In this document: positions 33,237-42,454 of the stretch, piece after piece
Layout: each line of letters starts with the position of its first letter
How positions within the stretch are numbered: the first letter of the stretch is position 1
Source: Chryseobacterium carnipullorum
Lineage (GTDB): Bacteria; Bacteroidota; Bacteroidia; Flavobacteriales; Weeksellaceae
Assembly (NCBI RefSeq): GCF_900142785.1
Contig: NZ_FRCD01000008.1
Coordinates: 1 to 64,000 of the forward strand
Length of the DNA stretch: 64,000 bases
Reading direction: 5' to 3'
Made by a program: the position numbers and the translations under genes
Notes under the pieces: generated by a model
The model's input: the letters and a program-made list of their open reading frames with translations, nothing else
What the model was told of the DNA's origin: nothing
Database searches by the model: none

Positions 33237-34916
33237 TTATGCCTCACTTCCATATGACGTTTCATGCACTTTTACCGCTCTTCCGCTTGGATCATTCATT
33301 TTTTTGAAAGCTTCATCCCATTCCAGAGCAATAGGAGTGGAGCAAGCTACTGAAGGTACTGATGGAACTGTTGCTGCTGCTGTTTCACTTGGGAAATGAG
33401 TTTCGAAAATGGTTCTGTAACGGTATTCTTCTTTGTTTTGAGGGGTGTTGAGCGGGAACCTGAATCTCGCGTTGGTCATCATTTCATCAGTGACTTCTTT
33501 TTCAGCAACCTCTTTTAAGGTATCGATCCATGAATAGCCTACACCGTCTGAAAACTGTTCTTTCTGTCTCCATACAATGGATTCCGGAAGGATATCTTCA
33601 AAAGCTTTTCTTAAGACCCATTTTTCGATTTTTCCTTCTGAAACGTTGATCATTTTATCCTTTGGATTAACGTTCATGGCAATGTCCATGAATTCTTTAT
33701 CAAGGAAAGGAACCCTTCCTTCAATTCCCCAGCTCATCAATGCTTTGTTAGCTCTTAAACAGTCATATAAATGAAGTTTACCTAATTTTCTTACTGTTTC
33801 ATCATGGAATTCTTTCGCATTGGGAGCCTTATGAAAATATAAGTATCCTCCGAACAGTTCATCTGAACCTTCTCCGGAAAGAACCATTTTGATCCCCATA
33901 GATTTGATCACTCTTGCCAAAAGGTACATCGGGGTAGATGCTCTAATGGTGGTTACATCATAAGTTTCGAGGTGGTAAATCACATCCCGTACGGCATCCA
34001 GCCCTTCCTGAACGGTGAAATTAACTTCATGATGAACGGATCCGATATGGTCGGCTGCTTTTCTTGCCGCTGCCAGGTCAGGAGATCCTACGAGTCCTAC
34101 GGCAAAACTGTGAAGTCTTGGATACCATGCTTCCTGGGTGTCTCCACTTTCAACTCTTTGTCTTGCAAATTTTGCAGTAACCGCTGAAATCACAGATGAA
34201 TCCAATCCTCCGGAAAGAAGAACGCCATAAGGAACGTCGCTCATCAGCTGTCTGTGAACGGCATCTTCAAGGCCTTTTCTTATTTTTGAAATATCGGTTT
34301 CATGATCTTGTACGTTGTCAAAGTTTTCCCAGTCTCTTTTATACCATTGCTGAAGCTCAGATCCGTCAGGACTGTATAAAAGATGTCCGGGAAGGAAGGT
34401 TTCAATGGTTTTACAGATTCCCTCCAGTGCTTTTAATTCAGAAGCCACATAGAAGTTTCCGTTTTTATCCCATCCCTGATAAAGAGGGCAGATACCCATA
34501 TGGTCACGGGCGATCAGATAAATTCCTTTTTCTATATCGTAAAGAGCAAATGCAAAAATTCCGTTAAGCTTTTCAAGGAAGTCTTTTCCATATTTTCTGT
34601 ACAATGCCAGAATCACTTCACAATCCGACTGAGTCTGGAATTCGAAATCGGGAAATTCTTCTTTTAATTCTCTATGGTTATAGATTTCTCCGTTTACCGC
34701 CAAAACTACTTTTTCGTCTTTGGTAAATAAAGGCTGTTTTCCTGAAGTAGGATCTACGATTGCCAGTCTCTCGTGAGAGAATACGACTTTGTCATCCTGA
34801 AATACACCGCTCCAGTCCGGGCCCCGGTGACGGATTTTTTTTGACATTTCTAAAACCTGAGGTCTTAATATTTCGGTTTTTTGTTTGGCATCAAACAAAC
34901 ATACTATTCCACACAT
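33237..34916 (-). CDS. asnB: Asparagine synthase (glutamine-hydrolysing)
   Basis: 559 residues. Makes asparagine from aspartate, ATP and glutamine. The start is fixed at 34916 because the mature N-terminal Cys (MCGIVCLFD) is the glutaminase nucleophile, although the frame opens 21 bases earlier. RHRGPDWSG and NGEIYNHRELKEEFPD belong to the class II glutaminase domain. The synthetase PP-loop is LLSGGLDSSVISAV (about residues 230-243). The last ~40 residues, rich in Ala/Thr/Pro (SETAAATVPSVPSVACS), match the AsnB C-terminal tail. It may oppose the asparaginase at 5853 in nitrogen balance. Confidence 0.95.
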   Translation of the reverse strand: MCGIVCLFDAKQKTEILRPQVLEMSKKIRHRGPDWSGVFQDDKVVFSHERLAIVDPTSGKQPLFTKDEKVVLAVNGEIYNHRELKEEFPDFEFQTQSDCEVILALYRKYGKDFLEKLNGIFAFALYDIEKGIYLIARDHMGICPLYQGWDKNGNFYVASELKALEGICKTIETFLPGHLLYSPDGSELQQWYKRDWENFDNVQDHETDISKIRKGLEDAVHRQLMSDVPYGVLLSGGLDSSVISAVTAKFARQRVESGDTQEAWYPRLHSFAVGLVGSPDLAAARKAADHIGSVHHEVNFTVQEGLDAVRDVIYHLETYDVTTIRASTPMYLLARVIKSMGIKMVLSGEGSDELFGGYLYFHKAPNAKEFHDETVRKLGKLHLYDCLRANKALMSWGIEGRVPFLDKEFMDIAMNVNPKDKMINVSEGKIEKWVLRKAFEDILPESIVWRQKEQFSDGVGYSWIDTLKEVAEKEVTDEMMTNARFRFPLNTPQNKEEYRYRTIFETHFPSETAAATVPSVPSVACSTPIALEWDEAFKKMNDPSGRAVKVHETSYGSEA

Positions 34917-34934
34917 ATTGTTACTTATTTGAAG

Positions 34935-34942
34935 CAAAATTA
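34935..34942 (-). promoter_or_regulatory. -7 element TAATTTTG of asnB
   Basis: CAAAATTA on the plus strand, 18 bp upstream of the asnB ATG. The remaining spacer to 35160 is A/T-rich with no gene. Confidence 0.5.
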
Positions 34943-35159
34943 GCTTTGATGTTTAAAAATAACAATAAAAAATAAATAAAAGTTAATATTTTTAACTTAA
35001 CAATTTATTTTATAGAATAATATTAACTATTTGAGCCGATAATCACATATTTAATTAATTTTTTTCGCCGGGCAATAAAAGCATTTATTATTCTATACAA
35101 AATTAAAATGAAATAATTAATAATATATGGTAATTTATTATATGAATTTTAGCCCTTAC

Positions 35160-35238
35160 TTTGTCGCTCGAAATAATTTTTTTTCATCATTTGTGTTTTT
35201 ACCTTCTTGCAATTCTCTTTGCAAGAAGGTTTTGTTTT
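35160..35238 (+). ncRNA. Possible small RNA ending in a strong terminator
   Basis: On the plus strand an 11-bp stem (CCTTCTTGCAA with its complement, 35202-35229) is followed by TTTTGTTTT, a good terminator. No plus-strand gene precedes it. TTACTTTG at about 35156-35163 is a near-consensus -7 element, which would give a transcript of about 70 bases. It could instead be a bidirectional terminator for the minus-strand gene ending at 35237. Confidence 0.3.
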
Positions 35239-36904
35239 ATTGGGACCCAAGCAAAACTCCTGAGACATTCCACGAACTGAAACTCGTGCCTTCTGCGGCT
35301 CCCTGAGGGATCTTCACATGTAGAGTATGTTTTCCTGCTTTCAGGTCTCCAAGAGGAATGAAATTAGGATTGGTAACGGTCCCCGGACACCAGTTGGATC
35401 TGCTGAGGTCTGATGAAGAAAGTCCATCCGGAAAGTTACCCGATGCAGGATTGTACAATCGATAAGAACCGCAGTCTGACCTCCAGGGAATAAAAGAAAA
35501 TGTCATTTTGCCATCTAACAGTATAGAATTAATTTTAGGAACGAATTCATCACCGTTTTCCCAGCCTCCATGTCCCGTGGTAATATATCTGAGCTGAGCA
35601 TTTTTCAGGTCTTTTTTCAATGTAAATTCTACAAAAAGACCTTTATCCTGATCGAACATCGTTGAATAATCCTGACCCGCCATTTCCATAATATTTAAGG
35701 TATTGAAAAGAGGAATTGCCATATTGTTTTTGTAAACAGTCTGGTCACTTTTATGGATCGTGATCTCAAGGCTTACTTTATGACCGCCTTTATCGTAATT
35801 CCCGATGAAAGCTCCTACCCAGAGTTCTTTGTCGGAAAGAGAAGGTTTAAGTTCTGTAATATCCTGACGGTACGGGCTAATGGTCTGCCAGTCTTTTCCT
35901 TTTAATTGGATATGATTGAATTTTTGAATTCCGAAAGCGGTAAAAAAACGCATCATTTCTATAGCGGGACTGTAATTTTCAGTTGTTGTTACCCCATAAT
36001 ATTGTTTTCCGTTTCCATTCTCATAAACAGGGAGTGTTTTTGCACCTTTTTCCAGTCCGTCAAAGAAAGAAGAAGCTTTGTCTTGAGGAATAAAAAACAC
36101 AGTTCCGGTTCTGTCGTAGGCATCACCGTTGGATTGTTGTTTAACTTCAACAAAAATATTTTCACCTTCTTTGATCGCAGGAAATTTTATTTTTTTCAGG
36201 ATAATGGTTCCGTTAGCATATTTTCTAACGTTTTCATTTGATTTTGATTCATCAGAAAAATTGATCGTTTCATTTTCGAAAACCTTTAATGTGGTAAAAC
36301 GGCTTTTCCAAAGAAGATCTTTATATCCTGAAAGATCGGTAGACTGTACTGAACCTTTTATGATAGAATCAATATCCGTTTTTTTTATTTTCTTGATAGA
36401 ACTGGCAGTGATCAGTGAATTTTTATTTCTTTCAATCTCTAAAACAAAGCCTAGATTTTGCCCTAAAACAGAGGGGCCACCATTGATTTTTAAGTCATTG
36501 GTATACCAAATTTCTATCGTATTTGAATTGATTTTTGTGATTGCTTTCTTACAATGATAGCCTAAGATTCTTTTTGTTTCATTCGTTAATTCAAAGGTCT
36601 GTTTTCCTATAGATTCTGCATCCGAAGATGAGATGATGTCTCCAGGCTTCAGGAAAGCGTAAGAAACCACAGTATTAGACGGTTTTTCTATTTTGGTGAT
36701 CTCAAACGGATAATCACTTTTCTGTTCCCTGATCGCATTACTAAGGATGAAATTTTCTTTGCTATCTGCCCAGACAAGAGTAGGGGACTGCTCTGTAAGA
36801 ACTTTTCCGTTGTAAGAGCTGGTGTATAGGATCTCATAGGTCTGTGCATACGCAAGACCGCATAAGAATAATGCAAAGAAGTTGAATAGCGTTTTTATAT
36901 ACAT
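35237..36904 (-). CDS. GLPGLI domain fused to PNGase F-like N-glycanase
   Basis: 555 residues with signal peptide (residues 1-20, ending AYAQ). Residues about 21-175 match the GLPGLI family (TKRILGYHCKKA, IEIWYTND, GQNLGFVLEIE). Residues about 195-555 match the two jelly-roll domains of peptide-N-glycosidase F, which cleaves N-glycans from asparagine. GDAYDRTGTVFF holds Asp264, equivalent to the key Asp60 of PNGase F, and GHGGWENGDEF holds Glu453, a likely match for Glu206. The Glu118 equivalent is not evident in WVGAFIGNYDKGG. SDCGSYRLYNP and SNWCPGTVTNP match the conserved C-terminal Cys region. A PNGase F-II with an extra N-terminal domain is described from Elizabethkingia, so this fusion may be its homologue. 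Confidence 0.8.
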   Translation of the reverse strand: MYIKTLFNFFALFLCGLAYAQTYEILYTSSYNGKVLTEQSPTLVWADSKENFILSNAIREQKSDYPFEITKIEKPSNTVVSYAFLKPGDIISSSDAESIGKQTFELTNETKRILGYHCKKAITKINSNTIEIWYTNDLKINGGPSVLGQNLGFVLEIERNKNSLITASSIKKIKKTDIDSIIKGSVQSTDLSGYKDLLWKSRFTTLKVFENETINFSDESKSNENVRKYANGTIILKKIKFPAIKEGENIFVEVKQQSNGDAYDRTGTVFFIPQDKASSFFDGLEKGAKTLPVYENGNGKQYYGVTTTENYSPAIEMMRFFTAFGIQKFNHIQLKGKDWQTISPYRQDITELKPSLSDKELWVGAFIGNYDKGGHKVSLEITIHKSDQTVYKNNMAIPLFNTLNIMEMAGQDYSTMFDQDKGLFVEFTLKKDLKNAQLRYITTGHGGWENGDEFVPKINSILLDGKMTFSFIPWRSDCGSYRLYNPASGNFPDGLSSSDLSRSNWCPGTVTNPNFIPLGDLKAGKHTLHVKIPQGAAEGTSFSSWNVSGVLLGSQ

Positions 36905-36920
36905 AGGTACAGGTTTTCTG

Positions 36921-36928
36921 CAAAGATA
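36921..36928 (-). promoter_or_regulatory. -7 element TATCTTTG of the PNGase F-like gene
   Basis: CAAAGATA on the plus strand, 16 bp before the ATG at 36904. Full consensus match. Confidence 0.5.
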
Positions 36929-37051
36929 CTATCTATGATCAGTTTTCAGAGCTTTAAAAGCTTTTACTATTATAAGTAGGGATTAGTATCCTGGATGTTA
37001 CAGACGGGTTTATACTATTTTCAAAAACTTATATTTTATGGGAATTTTCAA

Positions 37052-37081
37052 CAAAAAAAGCTGCCCTGAAATAGAGCAGCT
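37052..37081 (-). terminator. Terminator of the RNA methyltransferase gene
   Basis: AGCTGCTCT/AGGGCAGCT stem (one G-T pair) with a 5-nt loop, followed on the minus strand by TTTTTTTG. Confidence 0.7.
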
Positions 37082-37105
37082 GTATATTTTTATATCGATG
37101 TTGTA

Positions 37106-38311
37106 TTAAGAAACTCTTTCGATCAACGCCATGTAGAATCCATCATAACCCTGACTAGGCATTACTTTGTCATCTTTAACCATTTTGTATCCCGGGTTGC
37201 TTTTCAAAAATTCTTCTACCTGTAAATTATTTTCAGAGGGTAAGATCGAACATGTCGCGTAGACCATTTTTCCGCCTACCTTAAGCATTTTGGAATAATC
37301 CTGAAGGATTTGCTGCTGCTCTTTTTTGATTCTGTCGATAAAGTCCTGATCAATTTTCCACTTACTGTCCGGATTTCTCTTAAGAACACCAAGTCCTGAA
37401 CATGGTGCATCAATAAGAAGTCTGTCTACTTTATCATGAAGACGCTTGATCACTTTGTTATCAGAGATCATACGGGTTTCGATATTATGGGCTCCTGCTC
37501 TCTTGGCACGACGTTTCAATTCGGCCAGTTTCCGTTCAAAAATATCTAAAGCTACGATCTGACCTTTATTTCCCATCAACGCAGCTAAGTGAAGTGTTTT
37601 CCCTCCTGCACCAGCACACGCATCTACCACTCTCTGGCCTTCTTTTACATCCAGGAAATATCCGATTTTCTGTGAAGAAGCATCCTGAACCTCAAATAAA
37701 CCTTCTTTGAAAGCTGTGGTAAGAAAAACATTCTTCTTTTCCTCAAGCTGGACAGCGTCTGGATAATTTCTTACCGTGTATGCTACTACACCTTCGTCTG
37801 AAAGGTCAGAAATAAGCTCTTTAGGAGTTGTTTTTAAGCTGTTTGCTCTTAGCACCGTTGGAGCCTGCTCATTTAAAGCGTGCATTTCTTTTTCCCAACC
37901 CGGTCCTAATTCTTTTTCTAAAGTTTCAGCCAACCAATCAGGAATAGAATGTTCAATGGCTTTCGTAGGAACGGTATTCTTTTTAAGTTTGGTAAGAATG
38001 TCAGCGATCTTGATTCCGTCGAATTCTTCAAACTTTTTATAATTGGTCTTGCTCCAAAGCAGGTACGCCATCATCAGTTTATAGATGTTGGTAGGTTTTA
38101 CCCCCTCACCCATATAGTATTCAAGACGTTTTTTCCAGCGGATAATATTATAGAAAATCTCAGAAACAACGGCTCTGTCCTGGCTTCCCCATTTTCTGTG
38201 GGCTTTTAAAAGTCTTTCGATGACCTTATCGGCGTATTTATTTTTCTCGAAAAATGTTTCCTGTAAAGCATCGTGAATTCCGATCGCTAAGTTTCTGTGA
38301 ATAAGTTCCAT
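37106..38311 (-). CDS. RsmB/NOP family RNA m5C methyltransferase
   Basis: 401 residues from the ATG at 38311 (MELIHRNLAIG). The frame is open further upstream but runs through repeat-type spacer. SAM-dependent cytosine-5 methylation of RNA. VDACAGAGGKTLHLAAL is the SAM loop. The two catalytic cysteines are in IDAPCSGLGVLKRNPD (motif IV) and VYATCSILPSEN (motif VI). The N-terminal ~100 residues carry a helical RNA-binding part rather than a full NusB domain. The target is probably rRNA, but cannot be fixed from sequence. Confidence 0.92.
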   Translation of the reverse strand: MELIHRNLAIGIHDALQETFFEKNKYADKVIERLLKAHRKWGSQDRAVVSEIFYNIIRWKKRLEYYMGEGVKPTNIYKLMMAYLLWSKTNYKKFEEFDGIKIADILTKLKKNTVPTKAIEHSIPDWLAETLEKELGPGWEKEMHALNEQAPTVLRANSLKTTPKELISDLSDEGVVAYTVRNYPDAVQLEEKKNVFLTTAFKEGLFEVQDASSQKIGYFLDVKEGQRVVDACAGAGGKTLHLAALMGNKGQIVALDIFERKLAELKRRAKRAGAHNIETRMISDNKVIKRLHDKVDRLLIDAPCSGLGVLKRNPDSKWKIDQDFIDRIKKEQQQILQDYSKMLKVGGKMVYATCSILPSENNLQVEEFLKSNPGYKMVKDDKVMPSQGYDGFYMALIERVS

Positions 38312-38680
38312 AAATTTGCTTCGCTGTTTGAATTTGCAAAAGTACGAATTATAGTTGAGAGTTAAGAATTGGGTTGAGGAGTTTGAGAATAGTAGGGTGT
38401 TGGGGTTTTGGAATCTGTCAGTTGGAAAGGAGTTGCTTGTTGACCGTTGCTTGTTCGTAATAGTTAAGCTTAATTTCACTTGAAAGACAAAATTCACCAT
38501 TGACGGTTTCAAATATTCGTGTCAATCTGATGTGTGAAATTCCGGTTCTTGCATCTTTTTTCTTATATCTGCCATTCACTCTTCATTTGCGAAACAAAAT
38601 TCACCATTGCCCTCTTTTCCTCACAGTCTGATGTCTTGTGTCTGAAATCTGAAGTCTCAAATTTCCCTTTATCCCAAAAA
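38312..38680. repeat. Dispersed degenerate repeats (copy 2) and rsmB-type promoter
   Basis: No gene. CAAAAGTA at 38337-38344 is a minus-strand -7 element (TACTTTTG) for the methyltransferase. The rest repeats words seen at 3267-3600: GACAAAATTCACCATT near 38480, GAAACAAAATTCACCATT near 38590, and TCTGAAATCTGAAGTCTC near 38640. Confidence 0.55.
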
Positions 38681-38683
38681 TCT

Positions 38684-38691
38684 TACCTTTG
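38684..38691 (+). promoter_or_regulatory. -7 element TACCTTTG of yjdM
   Basis: Full TAnnTTTG match, 14 bp before the ATG at 38706. Confidence 0.5.
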
Positions 38692-38705
38692 CAAAAATCA
38701 AAAAT

Positions 38706-39050
38706 ATGAGTGATACTGTACTTTGTCCGAAATGCAGCTCTGAATTTACTTATCCGAGCGATAATATGATGACCTGCTCTCAATGTTTTTATGAGTGGAA
38801 TCCTGAAGAAACGTCTGCTGAAGCATCTAATGACGGAAAAATCCTGGACTCAAACGGGAATGAGCTTCTGGATGGGGATTCTGTGGTTGTTATTAAAGAC
38901 CTGCCTGTAAAAGGAGCTCCAAAACCTGTAAAAGCAGGAACTAAAGTGAAAAATATCCGTTTAAGACCGGATAGTGATCATAATATCGACTGTAAAATTG
39001 ATGGTTTCGGTTCTATGGCTTTGAAATCAGAATTTGTAAAGAAAGCTTAA
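38706..39050 (+). CDS. yjdM: YjdM/PhnA-like zinc-ribbon protein
   Basis: 114 residues. N-terminal zinc ribbon with Cys7, Cys10, Cys24 and Cys27 (LCPKC and MTCSQC), then the conserved PhnA domain [23 protein letters not shown] (about residues 47-69) and [20 protein letters not shown]. The family was once linked to alkylphosphonate uptake because of its old name, but its biochemical role is unsettled. Cytosolic, single-gene unit. Confidence 0.92.
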   Translation: MSDTVLCPKCSSEFTYPSDNMMTCSQCFYEWNPEETSAEASNDGKILDSNGNELLDGDSVVVIKDLPVKGAPKPVKAGTKVKNIRLRPDSDHNIDCKIDGFGSMALKSEFVKKA

Positions 39051-39268
39051 GTCCTTGGGCAATCGCCTTAGTGAAGTTGATATTGCTTACGGTCATTAAT
39101 AAAGAAAGGAAAAGATTGGACAGTGTAATCTTTCAAAGACTTAATTGCAGGGATGTGCTAATGTCCGTCTTAGGGCAGAAAGAGAATTAACCAAAAATTT
39201 CCTTATGCTGTGGAAGTACAAATGTAAGAAAAAGTTTTAAACAGCTTCTTATATTTGTACTTTTTTTT
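39051..39268 (+). other. Long 3' region of yjdM or small RNA, ending in a terminator
   Basis: Gene-free. At 39214-39262 a 17-bp stem (AAGTACAAATGTAAGAA with its near-perfect complement, one G-T pair) is followed by TTTTTTTT, a very strong plus-strand terminator. It lies more than 160 bases after the yjdM stop. That is either an unusually long 3' UTR or the end of a separate small RNA. The remaining bases to 39372 show nothing. Confidence 0.55.
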
Positions 39269-39372
39269 ATCCAGATATTCGTAATAAGTGTAAGTGAATG
39301 TAGGAGTTACGTATTTTAAATTGTAAGTTTTAGTCAATGGTAAAGGGGTTCTCCGGAGGTGAATATCTCTGC

Positions 39373-40308
39373 TTAAACCAATGAAATTTTAATAGTTCCT
39401 TCCACCTTTTCGTCTGTATACACGATAAGTTCTTTGTTGTGTACTTTGATCTTGTTCCAGTAATGGTTTCCTGCAAATCTGCTTTCAAGAAGTTCGGCAT
39501 CAATACCATCGTCGGAAATTTTTATTTCTTTAGGATAGTATGAAAATTTAGACAGTTGAAATGCGGTCTTTTCTTCTTCACTGAAAATATTAACTTCTCC
39601 AAAAAGTTTGGCTACATAAGAATTATAAGGATGCCTGTAGGTTTCTTCCGGGCTGTCGTTCTGAATCAGTCTTCCCTCTTTTAAAATAACAATCTGATCC
39701 AGCCATGGCATAATATCCTGAAGTTCATGGGTTGAAATGATTAGGGAAATCTGATGCTGTTTCACATATCTGAAAAGTCTTTCACGAAGTTCTATTTTTC
39801 TCGGAAAATCCAGATTGCTGAAAGGTTCATCTAAAATGAGCAGTTTGGGTAATACCGAAAGGGCTCTGGCAATGGCCACTCTTTGCTGCTGACCTCCACT
39901 TAAATATTTAGGAAGGGTATTGGCAAATTCCTGAAGCCCTACCACTTCCAGAAGTTCCATGACCGTTTCTTTTTTTTTGGCTAGATTGATATTAGATATG
40001 AATTTTCCTACATTTTCGGCAACCGTTGCATAAGGCATCAGGTCAAAATTCTGAGCTACCAGTTTCATTTCAGCTTCTCCGGGAACAAGATTTCCTTTGG
40101 GTCCCAAAAGCTTCGTTCCGTTAAAAACAATTTCACCGCTTTCCCAGTCGAGGAGGCCATAGATAAGGTTCAGCATGGTAGATTTTCCACATCCGCTTTC
40201 TCCCGCCAGTGCAATGATTCTGCCTTCCTCAAAACCCAGATTAAGGTTCTGAAACAGGGGATTATCTTTGTTGTGGGAAAAATATAAATTGTTTATTTCT
40301 AAAAGCAT
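39373..40308 (-). CDS. ABC transporter ATP-binding protein
   Basis: 311 residues. Walker A GESGCGKST (residues 36-44), signature LSGGQQQR (about 137-144), Walker B LLILDEP (about 156-162), and H-loop STHE. The C-terminal ~90 residues are an extra regulatory-like domain (FGEVNIFSEEEKTAF onward). The ATPase resembles those of ion or amino-acid importers. No permease or binding-protein gene is adjacent, so its membrane partner is elsewhere or unknown. Confidence 0.92.
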   Translation of the reverse strand: MLLEINNLYFSHNKDNPLFQNLNLGFEEGRIIALAGESGCGKSTMLNLIYGLLDWESGEIVFNGTKLLGPKGNLVPGEAEMKLVAQNFDLMPYATVAENVGKFISNINLAKKKETVMELLEVVGLQEFANTLPKYLSGGQQQRVAIARALSVLPKLLILDEPFSNLDFPRKIELRERLFRYVKQHQISLIISTHELQDIMPWLDQIVILKEGRLIQNDSPEETYRHPYNSYVAKLFGEVNIFSEEEKTAFQLSKFSYYPKEIKISDDGIDAELLESRFAGNHYWNKIKVHNKELIVYTDEKVEGTIKISLV

Positions 40309-40312
40309 AATA

Positions 40313-40320
40313 CAAATGTA
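40313..40320 (-). promoter_or_regulatory. -7 element TACATTTG of the ABC ATPase gene
   Basis: CAAATGTA on the plus strand, only 4 bp from the ATG at 40308. Like the recR case, this spacing suggests a leaderless or near-leaderless mRNA. Confidence 0.45.
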
Positions 40321-40383
40321 AGGTTTTTATGAAAAAATAAAATTTTTTATTATATTAGCAGAAGTAATAAAAATATATCAAAA

Positions 40384-41043
40384 ATGAGAAAAAAGCTGTT
40401 TTCTTTAGCTATTCCTGCTTTATTTGTGGCAGCGGTAATGGTTTCTTGCAAAAAAGACAAACCTGTTACCAGCGAAAGCAATGAAGTAACGACTACAAAA
40501 GACGGGAACCAGTATACACTGGATACACTGAACAGTAAAGTGGAGTGGAAAGGATATAAAATATTCAAGTCTGAAAGCACCAGCCATTTCGGAACGATTA
40601 AGTTTGAAAGTGGTGATGTGACGGTAAAAGAAGGAAAACTTGAAAGCGGAAAATTTGTTGCTGATATGGGTTCTTTAACGTCTGAAGATTTAAAAAATGA
40701 TGCTGAGCAGTTAGGTAAATTAAATGGTCATCTTAAAAGTGGTGATTTCTTTGAAGTAGAAAAATTTCCTACCGCTTCTTTTGAAATTACAAAAGTGACC
40801 CCGGCTACAGAAGGAGATTACAATACCCTTCTTGATGGTAATTTAACGATCAAAGGCATTTCAAAACCGGTTCAGTTTAAGGCTAATGTTTCTGTAAAAG
40901 ATGGAGAAGTAAGTGTGGCTACTGAGCCTAAGGATATTAAGAGAGAAGAGTTTGGCGTAAAGTTCCAGGCTCCTGCTGCCAACGGGGTGATCAAGGATGA
41001 GGTGACTCTTCAGATCAACGTTAAAGCTTTAGAAAAGAAATAA
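40384..41043 (+). CDS. YceI family lipoprotein
   Basis: 219 residues. Signal and lipobox (VMVSC, Cys22). The YceI lipocalin-like domain spans about residues 50-217: YTLDTLNSKVEWKGYKI, then HFGTIKFESGDVTVKEGKL, and HLKSGDFFEVEKFPTASFEI, a segment typical of the family. Members bind isoprenoid-like lipids in a beta-barrel. Envelope location by lipid anchor. Diverges from the ABC ATPase gene. Confidence 0.93.
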   Translation: MRKKLFSLAIPALFVAAVMVSCKKDKPVTSESNEVTTTKDGNQYTLDTLNSKVEWKGYKIFKSESTSHFGTIKFESGDVTVKEGKLESGKFVADMGSLTSEDLKNDAEQLGKLNGHLKSGDFFEVEKFPTASFEITKVTPATEGDYNTLLDGNLTIKGISKPVQFKANVSVKDGEVSVATEPKDIKREEFGVKFQAPAANGVIKDEVTLQINVKALEKK

Positions 41044-41075
41044 TTTTTTTATTTAAGTGAAATAAGTGATTGAAG

Positions 41076-41106
41076 TCTGCCTCCCATAAAGGGGCAGATT
41101 TTTTTA
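41076..41106 (+). terminator. Terminator of the YceI gene
   Basis: TCTGCC and GGGGCAGA stem around ATAAA, followed by TTTTTTT. Confidence 0.75.
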
Positions 41107-41136
41107 TCACAGATTCATTATTAAACTTAAAAAACG

Positions 41137-41144
41137 TATTTTTG
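41137..41144 (+). promoter_or_regulatory. -7 element TATTTTTG of pheS
   Basis: Full consensus match, 25 bp before the ATG at 41170. Confidence 0.5.
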
Positions 41145-41169
41145 CAAAACATTTTGAAAGGGTAAAACA

Positions 41170-42180
41170 ATGATAGAAAAGATAGAAGAACTACTTACCG
41201 AAGTAAACAGCTTCAATGCTACGTCTAAAGAAGAAATTGAAAACTTCCGAATTAAGTATAATGGTAAAAAAGGTGTTCTGAATGATTTTTTTGAAAAATT
41301 TAAAGAAGTACCAAACGACCAGAAAAAGGAATTCGGACAAAAGATCAATTCTTTGAAACAGGCGGTAGCAGGAAAATTGGAGAATCTGAAAGATTCTTCC
41401 CAGTCTGCTATTATCACAGAAAAAGAAGATCTTACAAGACCGGCTTTTCCTTTGGATCTTGGGTCCAGACACCCGATCAATCTGGTGAAAAACAGGATTA
41501 TTGAAATTTTCAAATCAATAGGTTTTGCCGTAGCCGACGGTCCTGAGATAGAAGACGACTGGCACAACTTTACCGCTCTTAATCTTCCTGAGTACCATCC
41601 GGCAAGAGATATGCAGGATACTTTCTTTATTGAACAGAACCCTGATATCCTTTTAAGAACGCATACGTCTTCTGTACAGATTCGTTATATGGAAGAAAAT
41701 CAGCCGCCGATCAGAATTCTTTCTCCGGGAAGAGTATTCAGAAATGAGGCGATCTCTTCACGTTCCCACTGTATATTTCATCAGATCGAAGGATTATATA
41801 TTGATGAGAATGTAAGTTTTGCAGATCTTAAGCAGACCATTCAGTTCTTTACTACTGAACTTTTCGGAAAATCCAAGATCAGAATGAGACCTTCTTATTT
41901 CCCTTTTACAGAGCCTAGCGCTGAAATAGATGTCTATTGGGGATTAAATTCTGAAACTGATTACAGAATCACAAAAGGAACAGGTTGGCTTGAAATCATG
42001 GGATGTGGAATGGTAGATCCTGCCGTACTGAAAAATGTGAATATCGATGCTGAAAAATATTCAGGATATGCTTTCGGAATGGGTATTGAAAGAATCACAA
42101 TGCTTCTTTACCAGATGAGCGATATCAGAATGTTCTTCGAAAATGATATCAGAACTTTAGAACAGTTTAAATCACTATAA
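41170..42180 (+). CDS. pheS: Phenylalanine-tRNA ligase alpha subunit
   Basis: 336 residues. Alpha chain of the alpha2-beta2 enzyme that charges tRNA-Phe. The N-terminal coiled coil (residues 1-85) grips the tRNA. Class II motif 2 ([25 protein letters not shown], about residues 188-212) and motif 3 ([28 protein letters not shown], near the C-terminus) are canonical. The pheT gene is not adjacent, so the subunits are encoded apart here, as in many Bacteroidota. Confidence 0.97.
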   Translation: MIEKIEELLTEVNSFNATSKEEIENFRIKYNGKKGVLNDFFEKFKEVPNDQKKEFGQKINSLKQAVAGKLENLKDSSQSAIITEKEDLTRPAFPLDLGSRHPINLVKNRIIEIFKSIGFAVADGPEIEDDWHNFTALNLPEYHPARDMQDTFFIEQNPDILLRTHTSSVQIRYMEENQPPIRILSPGRVFRNEAISSRSHCIFHQIEGLYIDENVSFADLKQTIQFFTTELFGKSKIRMRPSYFPFTEPSAEIDVYWGLNSETDYRITKGTGWLEIMGCGMVDPAVLKNVNIDAEKYSGYAFGMGIERITMLLYQMSDIRMFFENDIRTLEQFKSL

Positions 42181-42185
42181 AAAAT

Positions 42186-42218
42186 AAACCTCCGGAAAAT
42201 CCGGAGGTTTTTGTTTTT
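42186..42218 (+). terminator. Terminator of pheS
   Basis: An 11-bp perfect stem (AAACCTCCGGA with its complement) with an AAA loop and a TTTTT run. Confidence 0.85.
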
Positions 42219-42389
42219 AATTACTGACCTAAGAAACAAAACGTAATTAAAAACAATTCTATTGAAAAATTTACAACGTGTATTGTCTTGTTTGTAGTGA
42301 CATAAAACGATCATGTAAAGCCATGTTATTTAGTATGTCTGCTGTTATTAATAAGACAATCAATCAGGACAATATATTACACCGGGAAA

Positions 42390-42427
42390 TAAAAAAATGC
42401 TAACAAATTTTTGCTAGCATTTTTTTT
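42390..42427 (-). terminator. Terminator of the DUF3108 gene
   Basis: AAATGCTAACAAA against TTTGCTAGCATTT (one mismatch), T-rich on the minus strand. Confidence 0.7.
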
Positions 42428-42454
42428 AAGTTAAAAAGACTGATCATCTGCTTT

